Shown: positions 36,955 to 47,848 of the stretch, piece after piece
Layout: each line of letters starts with the position of its first letter
How positions within the stretch are numbered: position 1 is the stretch's first letter
Source: Pyrocephalus nanus
Taxonomy: Eukaryota; Chordata; Aves; Passeriformes; Tyrannidae
Assembly (NCBI GenBank): GCA_038380795.1
Contig: CM076260.1
Location: 8,820,033-8,884,032, forward strand
Direction: 5' to 3'
Length of the DNA: 64,000 nucleotides
The notes under the pieces: model-generated
Seen by the model: only the letters and a program-made list of their open reading frames with translations
Told to the model about the DNA's origin: nothing
Databases searched by the model: none
Program-made: the position numbers and the translations under genes

Positions 36955-37430
36955 CAGGATCAGTAATAAAGATATTATGATCAATTTCTTAAACATTAGT
37001 TCTGGGAAAACCTCAAGAATAATACGTGACTCAACTTTTAAGTTATCCTTAACCTGTAAAAGTCAATAATACTTTTTCACTACCCTCTTATAGTGTTCCA
37101 TTTGTTTGTATCTAATTCTTATACTAATCTGCATCTTCTGCAGTATAACCAATGATTTCCCATATGGCAACGTGTCAAATGATTTAGTGAAGTCCAGTTA
37201 GATTAAACCTATTGCCTTTCCTTTATCTAGAAAATCAATTAACTCATCAAAAAGAAATATCTGCTGAGGCTAATGTGATCTATCTTTGGTGAATCCATGT
37301 CACATTTTACCCTATTTCCCATTTACTTCCATATATTTAATTATTCTTCCTCTTAAGATATCTTCTAACTTCTGGATAATGTGGCAGTCAAATTAATGCA
37401 TATAAAGATGTCCAGATCACTTTCTTTCCT
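36955..37430 (-). mobile_element. Ancient CR1-like LINE, reverse-transcriptase region, antisense
   Basis: The + strand reads as the reverse complement of the RT region of the old amniote CR1 type: GATCAGTAATAAAGATATTA, CTAATTCTTATACTAATCTG, ATGATTTCCCATATGGCAAC, GTGTCAAATGATTTAGTGAA, TTTATCTAGAAAATCAATTA, GGTGAATCCATGTCACATTT and TTATTCTTCCTCTTAAGATA. The match holds over about 470 bp. High divergence and no open frame. It belongs to the same old class as 3478-4193 and 43735-44890. Confidence 0.85.
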
Positions 37431-37594
37431 ATTCTCAAGTCTAAAAGTAGTAGAAACAGCAGTAGTTTTACTACTAGTGGTATTATTTATCAACATCATT
37501 ATTTCTTCATAATTATTGTAACGTTTACACAATAGCAGATAGAATAAAAGTCCTTACTAGTGATTTCCCGGGATGTCTGCAGACTAAGAGAAAG
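37431..37594. other. Short unique spacer
   Basis: AT-rich spacer with a TAGTAGAAACAGCAGTAGTT-like triplet patch between two CR1 fragments. Confidence 0.5.
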
Positions 37595-37728
37595 CATAGA
37601 ATCATAGAATATCTCAGGTTTCAATGGACCCATAATCCAGCTTAAAATAAACAATATGACATGGTCCTGTTGTTCCTGGAGTTCTGACAGGTTTGGTGCC
37701 GTGATGACTTTCCTGAGGAGCCTGTTCT
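37595..37728 (-). mobile_element. CR1 LINE 3'-end fragment, truncated at a second CR1
   Basis: CATAGAATCATAGAATATCT, CAATGGACCCATAATCCAGC, GAGTTCTGACAGGTTTGGTG, CCGTGATGACTTTCCTGAGG and AGCCTGTTCT. This is the CR1 subfamily whose 3' end reads GAATATC...GGGACCCAT. It ends abruptly mid-consensus exactly where the next CR1 begins, and I do not see it resume after that element. Confidence 0.9.
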
Positions 37729-38270
37729 ATGAAATCATGGAATAGTTTGTATTCAAAGGGACCTTAAAGATTATCTAGTTCCAACTGCCCTTTCATGAGG
37801 AGGGACACCTTTTGCTAGACCCCATACAACCTGTCCTTGAACACTTCCAGGGATGAGACATCCCCAGCCTCTCTGGGAAAACTGTCCCAGTGCTTCACCA
37901 TCCTCACATGAAAGATTTATTTTCCTAATATCTAAGCTAAACCTGTTCTCTTTCAGTTTGAAGCCATTCCCCCTTGTCCTTGTCCCCCTTGTAAATAGTC
38001 GCTCTCCACCTTTCTTGTAGGCTCTCCTCAGGTACTGGAAGGCCTTAAATAGGTCACCCAAAGCCTTCTCTTTTCCAGGCTGAACAATCCCAATTCTCCC
38101 AGCCTTTCCTCATAGGAGAGGTGTTCCATCCCTATAATCAACTTGATGGCCCTTCCTTTGGACTCTCTTCAACAGTGAATGTCCTTCCTGTGTTAGGGAC
38201 CCCAGAGCTGAAAGAAACGCTGCAGGTGGGGTCTCACAAGAGTGGAGGAGAGAAGAAAAATTTCCTCCCA
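37729..38270 (-). mobile_element. CR1 LINE fragment, antisense (about 540 bp)
   Basis: Starts ATGAAATCATGGAATAGTTT and runs GGGACCTTAAAGATTATCTA, GTCCTTGAACACTTCCAGGG, CATTCCCCCTTGTCCTTGTC, CTCCTCAGGTACTGGAAGGC, CCAGGCTGAACAATCCCAAT and CTCATAGGAGAGGTGTTCCA, to about GGTGGGGTCTCACAAGAGTG. The minus frame preserves ORF2 C-terminal words such as RTRGNGFKLKENRFSLDIRK. 5'-truncated relic inserted at, or next to, another CR1. Confidence 0.95.
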
Positions 38271-41200
38271 TATGTACTCCTTCCAGTATCTCCATAAGAT
38301 GAATTGATTCTACCAAGACATATTCTAAAGAAAAGAAAAATTATTATTATCTTTAAGTTAAACAAGCATAATACTGAGATGTTAGCCCAAGATATCACAT
38401 CTTTGTGATCTGTAAATTTTTGACTGTAATGGCATATAGATAATTACCTATATCAGAAAGTTGAGGATAAAAGATGAAATTTGATTGCTTTTTTTCTGTC
38501 TAAATTTGTGCTTAGATTTAAGTAAAAGACTTTATCCTATGGCAAAAATCACTATACATATTATTTTCAAGGAATATTTAGTATATTATACAGTGTCATT
38601 TTAGCAGCCTGTTCTGGCCCTTGGAGTTACAGTACATTAACTGATCAGTAAAATTTCTACTTACCATAAAATTGGTAAATATGTATAGGACCTTTTGTAC
38701 ATGACTACGTTGATTGTAATGTTTGAACGGCTGGAGGACCAAACTGATGTGAGGAATATTCTGTTTTAATGCATTAATGGTCCTAATGCATGCCTTGGCT
38801 AATCTTATCTGTGTGTCCAGACAAAATGTGAGTGTGAATCCTTCTTCTTTTTCCCTCACAATTCATGCTTTTGTGAAAAGAAAACCCAGATACATTGGTT
38901 AGAGAGGATATTTATGGAACAATTATACATAAATGGCATTTCATGGGTCATTTAGGAGGAAAATAGAGGAAAATATATCCTAATATTCCTGCCAACTTCT
39001 TCAGACCTGCTGGGAGAGTTGATGTAAGCTCTTTTGGTGTCAGAGTGATTTAGTGATAGGGAGGTAAGAGGATAACACCAGAGCAGGGATGCAGTGGGAG
39101 AAGCAAGTTCCATATAAACATACCCTGTTGCAGGTCTGGCCTTAACAAACTGTGCTAGTTTCCTGTATCTTCAATCCTGATATGTGGAAATGGCATAAAA
39201 ACTTTCTTATCCCATTGGGTGTTCTGAGGATAATTGCAGTGAAGCTTGAAAAGGCTCATATCCTATCACAGTACGGGCTGTACAAGCAGTTAAGACATTG
39301 GGAACATTGCACAGTGTGATAAATATTGACCTTTTAAGTAGCATTAGCAGTACAATCATTCCAGTGTGTATCCAAAATAATGTAAGTCAACACACTGGAG
39401 TGTGTTTTTCTGAACATCAGCAGGCACTGTTGCTGTGTTCTGCATCTTGGTGGCTTTTGTTTACCAAAAGTTTGCAAATAATTTTCTCCCCATAAAAATT
39501 ATTTGTCCTCGAAGTATACGCAAAGTTATGTACTAATTTTGGCAGAGGAAAGTACTTTAGGACCTGCTTTTATTAGGTATCAAAATTAAAAAATATCAAC
39601 ATTCCTTACAAATATAGGCCTGATGAGTCAATTTGAGGGTAGGGCTGGAACTCAAGGTTACCATCATCTTGGATGGAAACAAAAGGCACAGTAGACATAC
39701 CTGCAAATGAGAGATAGAAGACAAGGATGAAGTCATATGCAATGCCTGTTGTTAATCACTGACAGGAAACACACTGTATCAGCAGCACTCCTACAGTACA
39801 CATTGTCAGCAGGCTTTACTTCCCAACCACAGCTGAAGTCTGGGGTCCAATGTCCTGACCTACTGCACATGTTTTCAGCTTTATTTAGGGAATTAAATAA
39901 AGTAGTTAAAACCCATTTTTAATTTCTTCTTGTATTTTGTGCAAAATTAAATATACTTCAAGTTTTGAGTAATTTGCAATTCTTAATAAATATAGTTACA
40001 AGCAAAAAGCATGTTTTCCTTGTACAACTATAGTGATGTTTTAGGTTATTTCACAGTATTTTTCACTCCATCATGATCCCTGAATTATACAGAACAGTGA
40101 GTGTGCTCTTTCTTTCCATTCCTTCCATTTCTACACCCCCCAAAAAGAATAACTCATAGAAAATAAAAGTATTGTCAAAAGGCAGATGATAAGGAGAAAC
40201 AGACTCTAAAGATGATAAGAGAAGGACTCATTCTGATCTAATCACATGAAGCATTGCAATAGAATTTTTTAATAATATTTGCCCTTGTAGACTGGATACT
40301 TTCAAATTTTTTTCCTCCTGGGATAATTCATAGGGAGCCTTCATATTCTGTCTTCCATAACTATTATGTTTAATTTAATGTAAAACCAAATATGCAGCTT
40401 GCAAAACTTGCAAAGGTCTAATATATTCAATGCATCCTTTAAAGACATGCTGCTCTGTACACCTCTCTTGCATCAGCTCAATGAGCTCTAAGGAGTGTAG
40501 CAAGAGGAAGAAGAAGGAGGAAGAGCTGGTTTTTATCTCATCTAAAGAAACAGTTCAAACACATTTCTGAGGTTAGATTCCCTATGTCTACCTCTACACT
40601 AACAAATTAACTGTTCTTGGGAATATTTCTGGCCAACTGGAAGGAAGGAGCTAACATCCATCTCAGAAAGAAAACAAAGTGGCTGCATGCAAACTACCTG
40701 TTGGAAACGGTGCCTAGAAATCTACTGTTCCCAAGGAATGTTTAGGAAACTGCAAACTGGGACAAACTTGAAGCAAGTCAGATACTATTCTAAGTATTTA
40801 ACAGTTGGAAGTATAGAAAATATAGATGATTGTGTTGGAAAGTCCAGAAATTTACTGGATGGTATTTAGTTTGATGGTATGGGCACAGGCCCAAAGTGCA
40901 TGTAACAAACTGTCACAGTTTAATTTTTGCTGCATTCCAGCTCAAAGATCTGCGATGTTTGTAATATCCAGAACACATCACCAGTCTTCCAGCAGTAGTA
41001 TGATTATCTGAACCAAGGAACTGCTGAGGCACAGAACTAATGCCTTGTATTTTCAGTGTTGGCTGCCTTGACATACAGGCTGTAGTCGAGCTTTGCCAGC
41101 AGTTGAAAGGATCATATTTTAATTTAAAAAAGGGTAAAAAACGTAGCAATTTTCCTAACTGTAGCACCTACTAGAACTGAAAGATTGAAAATCTGGCTAA

Positions 41201-41271
41201 AAGGAAAAGAATGTTTTATTCTACCTCTGCAAATTTCTCCTAAAAATACCCCAGCAAGGCAACAAGCACCG
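38271..41271. other. Unique non-coding sequence
   Basis: Three kilobases without a recognisable gene or repeat. Open frames are all below 90 codons. Confidence 0.6.
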
Positions 41272-41349
41272 AAATAAACAAACAAACAAAGCCCAGCAAA
41301 CCAACCAACTGACCAACAAAACAAACAAAACCCCAAAACACCACCAAAA
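41272..41349. repeat. (CAAA/CCAA)n simple repeat
   Basis: AAATAAACAAACAAACAAAG, then CAAACCAACCAACTGACC and AAAACAAACAAAACCCC. An imperfect CAAA/CCAA array with no T-containing units except one. It explains the long low-complexity frame on the minus strand. Confidence 0.88.
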
Positions 41350-43734
41350 TTAAGCACTGTTGATGTTTGACTGTAAACAATAAGCAGAAGTCTGAACAGG
41401 TTTTTTTAATTTTATTTATTTATTGCAACAATGAGCAAGTAGATGATACTACCCCTTGGAAACTGCACATTGGAAGAGAAAGTGTCTGCATGCAGTAAGC
41501 TTAAAAAAAGAGGTAAAGGAAAAAAAAACCACCAAAAAATCATCAGGCAAAGATAAGCGATATCACAATGCCAAGGCTCATGGAGGTCAGCATATTTCAG
41601 AAGTGATGAAGGATAAACACCTAAAGAAAACAATCATCAGCACAGAGGCAAAATACAGCTAATAATACCACATATAATAGTCAAATTGACACACTGATAA
41701 CCTTTGTTAGCCAAAAGAACTGAACAAAAGCCTTTTGGTCCTGTGAATCTTATTTCTAATGAGTGTCACAGCTGTGCTGAAGAACCTCCACTACAGAGTT
41801 GTGTGAAGTGCACTGCTTGGTATGTTAATAATTAATGACCAAATACCTACAGTGCCACCCACAGGCACTTGAGATTTCTCTTGGTTACTAAACAGGTTCC
41901 CATCATACATTTCAAATCCAAACAGAGTTGCTAAAGTGTTGTGTTTTTTCTGCCACTGTACTAACTCACTCTATGACAAACTTGAAACTTTTCCCAGCTA
42001 TTATAAGATAAAACAGAAAGAGGAAAAAAAAAAAAAAAAAAAAAGAGGAAATAAAAGAGAATTTTCAAGGTCTGACACTGTTTTCAAGTTTAGTGCTGAC
42101 ATGTCTGCCTAAAGCTTTCTACTAAACTGGGATGAGTAGTCAACATCTGTTCTGGATTATTTATTTATTTTCAATTGCAGAAAATTGGCAGCTCCAATGT
42201 CCCTAAGAGAAGGATAATTGTAATTATCTATGATGTTGTGAAAACTGTTTCAATGGCTCAGCAGTTGCTGAGGGCCTGGGGTTTTTCCTCTCCTTCCAGA
42301 ATATACGTTCCAATGTGTGTATGGATGTGAAAAAAAAATAAACTTTAGGGTTTTTTTTAAGTTTTGATGTGATTTTTTCCTCTCTGTACTACTTTGAATA
42401 GACTATGATGTTTTGCTGATTAGGGGTCCAAAATATGCTTTCTAAATATGTCACTCATTATTAAACCTGATAAAATAGTTTAAAATAAAACCATACTTCA
42501 ATATGCTGTGCTTGAAAGGGCCGTTGTACCTCTATGCACCTGGAATGTCTAATATAAAATATCTGAAAAAATATGCAGAGCTAAATATTGTACAACATTC
42601 TAAAAATTAGTTATATATATTTACCAAATCTGTAAAAATGCTGATCTCTCATTTCTGTCATTTTGTAGGGAGTAGAATCAAATATCAAATCCAAGAAGTG
42701 AGTAATTTTCTCAGAAACCCATTTTTATTGCTATTTGAAAGAAAACCAAATAAAATTTATAGGGAATCTTTCACTGAAGCTTGTGTCTCCAGCTCATCAT
42801 CCAGACTACAAGAATTCTTACTGCCTGTCTTTATGTAAAAAGTAGAAATATTGAGAAAAGAACTGCTTGCCCTGGAACTAAAGGAAGGGAAAATGTGGAA
42901 GTTATTGCCTTATACATATAGGAAAAAAATAGATCAAATATGAAAACAGAAGAAAGTGAAATATGGAAAAATCCACGGATTGAGATAAAAGGCATACATG
43001 ACTCCTACAGACTAGCAAATCCAGAGACTGTGTTGATGGGGAATTATTAACAATGTAACTATGACATAGAAATGTAAGGACTAGTGGGACAGAGGGATTT
43101 GAACTAACTTAACATCTGATGGATAAGGAAAATATCAGGAGATAAATACTAGATCTGTACTAATAAACCAAACAATACCAGGGATCATTCTCTGACACTG
43201 AGGCAAATTTGCACATTCCAGTCACATCCAGGATATTAAACTCTCTTAGTCTTTAGATCTGTGGTGCCATTTGGGAGTGGTCCCCAACCTGTACTAACTC
43301 CTGAACTAGATCCAGAAATTTTCTGGCTAGTTGGTTGTGGCAAAAAAACATGGGGACTACAACAATTTGCCATCAGAGCTGATTGAATTCCAGTGCTGGT
43401 TCTAGCTCTAGTTCATTGGCTTATTATTTATGCACAGCTATATTTTTTAAAAATCCTTAAATTTTATTAGGGAAAAGATGTGCAAAAAGTAGTAGCTGGT
43501 GCATGATACTAGAAAAGATCAAATTTAAAAGACCTTTATTTTAAATAAGTTGGTTATGAAAATAAATTCATCACGATCAAGCTGACAACAAAATAGGAAA
43601 ATAGATCAAAATAGGGAAAGACGACGTCAGAGTTACTGAAATATGTTATCTTTGTACTGCTGAAAGATACCCTCAAGTACTTCAAAATGTTACCCAAAGC
43701 ACAAAAAAATTATTTCCATAAATGTATAAAGAAG
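41350..43734. other. Unique non-coding sequence
   Basis: No gene was recognised. An A21 run lies at 42024-42044. 43500-43734 may be the decayed 5' continuation of the ancient CR1 that follows, but I could not align it. Confidence 0.55.
42024..42044. repeat. Poly-A run (21 A)
   Basis: Uninterrupted A run inside AGAGG...GAGG. No retroposed body was recognised upstream. Confidence 0.88.
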
Positions 43735-44890
43735 AGATGATTCAGAGAACAAAAGAAAAACAGCAAAAGACCAATATGTAGAATGGGGAAAAGGAAATCC
43801 CAAGGACTTTAAAAGCATTTGACCTCATTTTGACACTCCAAAAGAGATAGAAACAAAATTTTTAATCTGTTTTTGTGCAGCTGGTAGATAATAAGGTGCT
43901 AAGGAAAGGGCAATATGGATTTGTCAGGATTTGACAAAATATGCCAAGCCATTTGAATTTCCTTCTTGACATGTTAACTGGCCAAGCGGATATGCAAGAA
44001 GCACTAGATATGTTTGATAGTCTGTCTTATGTAAGTCTTTTGATGTGGAGGCATGGGGTATTTTTACAAATAAATTTGGGAAATACAGTCTTGATCAAAT
44101 GCAGCTGATACAGTTGCAGTTGCAGAACTGGTTGGGAAAAAAAAAACTCTGCATACTCAGAGCAGAGTTGTCGCTAGTTTTATACCAGACTAGGAGTCTC
44201 TTTCAAATTGACCTCACATGTTCTGGGACATGCATTATTTAATATTTTCATTAAAGACATGGATGACAGACTAGTGAATATACTCACGAGAAGTCGAAGG
44301 ACTTGAGGTTAGGAATGGTTTTATCACTTTGGAGGACAGAAGATTAACTCAGAGATATTTTGGTATATTAGAGAAATAGACTGAGATCAATTAGAAGAAA
44401 TTTTTGAAAGCCAACTACAAAGAAGTATACCGAGGAAGAAAAAATAAAAAGATACTTTAAGAAAGGGAAAAAGAAAAGGAAAGCAATATAAAACATGGGA
44501 GTTAATTATAAACAGTATGTGAGTTAAATATACAGTGTTATAAAAAAGATTCTATCATTCTAAAGTGTATTAATTTCAGAGTTGTGTGCAGGAATTAAAA
44601 AGGTAATTATTTAATTCTTCTCAAACTACTGAGCTCTTTGATCCAGTTCAAGTTTGTAGAATTTGCACTACTCATTAACAAGCAGGCTGACAAATGCTGT
44701 AGAGTCTAAAAGAGATCAACAAAGAGAATAAAAGACCATAAAGACAAATTGTCAGGAAAGGATGAAAAACCAAATTTTTAGTCCAGAAAACAGAAAAATT
44801 AGGAAATGTAAACTGTATTCAAATCTATGAAATAGATACAGGCTCACACAGGCATGAAAAGGGTTTCTCAGTCTCAAGAAAATAGAATTT
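43735..44890 (+). mobile_element. Ancient CR1-like LINE, ORF2 RT to C-terminal region, sense
   Basis: About 1.15 kb follows the old amniote CR1 in sense order. It shows GGTAGATAATAAGGTGCTAA and GGGCAATATGGATTTGTCAG. It then has ATATGCCAAGCC...TTTCCTTCTTGACATG, TTAACTGGCCAAGCGGATAT, GGGAAATACAGTCTTGATCA and ATTATTTAATATTTTCATTA. After these come AAGACATGGATGACAGAC, CACTTTGGAGGACAGAAGAT and later GAAAACAGAAAAATTAGG. The loss of every long frame and heavy divergence indicate an old, long-dead insertion. 44480-44660 aligns poorly and may be an insertion or decayed sequence. It is the longest LINE remnant in the window. Confidence 0.8.
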
Positions 44891-47715
44891 CATCCACCTA
44901 ATTTTTTTTAATATGTATGTAAATCCAAGGTTTTTTTCAAGTTTGTGATGAATCAAAACTTCTCCAGACTGTGCAGCAGCTCATTTGATGCTGCTTGTCA
45001 GCTTCACTGGTAGTATCAGCTTTCAGGGTCTTTGGCTTCAGGGCACGCTTGCCAATATTATCTGCTCTGGGGCTCAGGATCCATGACTTTGAGCATCCCC
45101 AGGACAGCCCCACTACTCCTGCACTCCCCAGAGCTATAGCTGCCTATGCTCCAATCATCCAAATCCTTCTCAGCAGTCTCAATAACAGGGAAATGAATAT
45201 AAAGATTGTTATTATGGCTTTCAATGCTGAAATTTGGTTTACATAACAGTTAATTACTACTTCTTGTATTCATTTACAAATAACATTTCCCCCTCCTGCA
45301 GGAAGAATAGGAAGAGGAGCAATCCCAAATGTTATAATCAGCATCTCTCAGTACCTGCTGGATAGAACACAACATTGGTGCTACACTGCCAAAGCAAACC
45401 CAGGTGCAGATTTTATAAGTGGGAGGTTGGGAGGGGAAGGAGGGTACCGGTAATCTCATTTTCTCCATGAGTCCTCACTGAGTGCAGTATGAGTGTATAG
45501 GGTGGAGAACAGAGTCACTGCTGTGTAACTTCATTCTCCACTTGGCACTGCCCCTTTTAAGACACAGATCAAATTGATTCTATTGTGAAAAAGGAATGGA
45601 AAGATATGTGAGGAAAACAAAGACGTGACATCCTTCTACTGTAGGAAATATATCCTTGAGTAACATACTTCCCCATTTTCAAGGATTTGGGAGCAAGAAA
45701 TGCATATCAGCAATGTGTGATTTGGAAGGAGCCCTGCTCATTTAATAACATTTTTCCTAGCCTTGAGGGAAAGGTTTTAGAAATCTGTGGGTGTATGAGT
45801 GTTTGCAAAGAGGTAGGATCCATGCTCAAGGCATAGTTTAAATAGAGCTGTGGGTTGTATTCCTTTGGTCTGTGACTCATGCTTCCGCAGCTGTGCAGAT
45901 CCCTCCATGTCAGACTAGGGAGCAGAGAGTGCAGGCCATGCTGGGTAAATTTTTGTAACTTCAGACCCTTCATCCTCTGTTACACTGGTAGAATTTATGG
46001 CTGAATCAAGCCTCTATAGTGTGAAATGCTAATGTAACCCAAATACATGAGCTATAATCCATAGCCCGGAGGAAGGTCTCTTATCCTTACGTCTGGGAGT
46101 GTGCTACTTTTGTGGTGCTGAGTTGATTTTTCTAGTAAAATAAGGCAGCTCCTGCCTCCAATCATAGGTGTATATTGTATGTGTGCTACTCTGCTGAATT
46201 TTATATACCCCAGAGCTCCTCTGGGTTTAAAGAAATAAGGGAATGAGGACAATGCTACAAGGTGATACTTGATATAATGACACTCTAGCAAACTTTGGTG
46301 ATGTTAAAAGTAACTGGACGAGAAATTGTTTTGACTGAAATAGACATGAACAATCTTATAAGTCTAAAAGATTAAAGGATTTATTACAGTCTCAAGAAAA
46401 TTATAGAAGTGGCTTGTGTTCTGGCCACCTGCTGTGTCCTTAGTGAAGTGACATCCAGTTTAGTTTTATTTCAAATTTATAATTATGGCAGAACTGGTTT
46501 AGCTTATCAAAGTTCAATCTTTGAGAGTCATAATGCTGAGATTCTTGTGTAAACACAGGCACAATTTTGCACAAAAGGGCAGATAAGCTCTGACATATTA
46601 GGCAACTGTCATGTTGCAAAATAATTATTAAGTAATTTTTCTCCTATCATTTGTATTTATTGAGAGGCAGTGGTTAATCCCGAATAGTTTTTACCCTCTT
46701 AATAAGGCTGGGGGGAAGGCAGAGGGGAGAGAATAAGGAAATACATCTATAGATAATTCCATGTTGAGCTGAGCTTGTTAAACCAGATACTCTGAAGGTA
46801 AAGAGTTTCACAGAAGAAAAGAGGAAAGAGCTTTTTCAACTTCCAGAGAGAAGGTAGCAATAAACTGGCTTGATGATCACTGTTGTTAAATTGAGCCCCT
46901 TGGGATGCCAGGTAATTTGCTAGTAACATGAAAGACTTGGTCTTTAGCAAGGCTGTTTGAATGACTGTCTGGAGGTTCCATCTTTATAGTCCCAAATTCT
47001 CTGGCACCTTTCTTGCAGGGGGACCTATTATGCTGCAACAGTCAGTTGATGAACTGCAGAAAGTTAGAGAAGGCAAAAGGCCATTTTCACTGCATGGGCT
47101 GGATTCAAAAGCACTAAGAGAAGCAGGCTGAAGGGAGAGGAGATGCTTTATTGTTCATCCCTAGAGCTACAGTGGAGTCTCAAAGGGGATCTTCAGAGAG
47201 AGAACATGTATTTAGAGTGTCAGGAAGTTTTTGGAGATACAATCTATTTTTAATAAAATTTCAAATTTATCAAAACTACAGAAAGTTTCTGAAATTTTAT
47301 ATATTCTGAGAAGTAGCTCAACTACTGTGCTAACTCTCCACCTATTAGTTAAAACTATTTTTCTCCCAATAGCTCTGCAGTGACTTAGTTCTGGAGTTCC
47401 TTGGTTTAACAAGATCACACAGAAATTTTTCATTGCATTTTAATACTCTCGCCTTATAAATTGTAAATGCCAAAACAACTCACAGATCTAACTAGGCTGC
47501 TACTAGTTCCAGTTGTCATCTTTCTTCAGAAGAGACAATTATGTTTTTTTGAAAAATATTAATTTCCTATTTTCAAGGTCACTTAATTTTCTTCTCATTA
47601 ACTTGGCATTCTCAAGACTTTCCATATACAAAGCCCATTTCTCAGACAAGGAAAAGAGGGAACCTCTGCTCTGACTAACCAAAACTATAATTTTTTTATT
47701 GCAGCTGTAATTAGA
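44891..47715. other. Unique non-coding sequence
   Basis: No gene or repeat was recognised. The frame at 44995-45246 (83 codons, plus) overlaps a small GC-richer patch and is unsupported. Confidence 0.58.
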
Positions 47716-47848
47716 GAGTTTTGGGTTACAAGAGACCTTGATGATCACCTAGTTCCAACCCACCCTACCATGGGCAGGGACACCTTCCATGAGATCAGGT
47801 TTCTCTAAGCCCAGTTCAGCCTGGCTTTGAACACTTCCAGGGATGGGT
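47716..47848 (-). mobile_element. CR1 LINE 3'-end fragment, antisense
   Basis: GAGTTTTGGGTTACAAGAGA, CCTTGATGATCACCTAGTTC, CATGGGCAGGGACACCTTCC and TTTGAACACTTCCAGGGATG. The terminal TCATAGAAT repeats are missing or decayed. Severely 5'-truncated, about 130 bp. Confidence 0.9.

Noticed and set aside
43065..43095. CATAGAAATGTAAGGACTAG resembling the start of an antisense reptile-type CR1 3' end
   Set aside because: The match does not continue into the CR1 body beyond about 30 bp.
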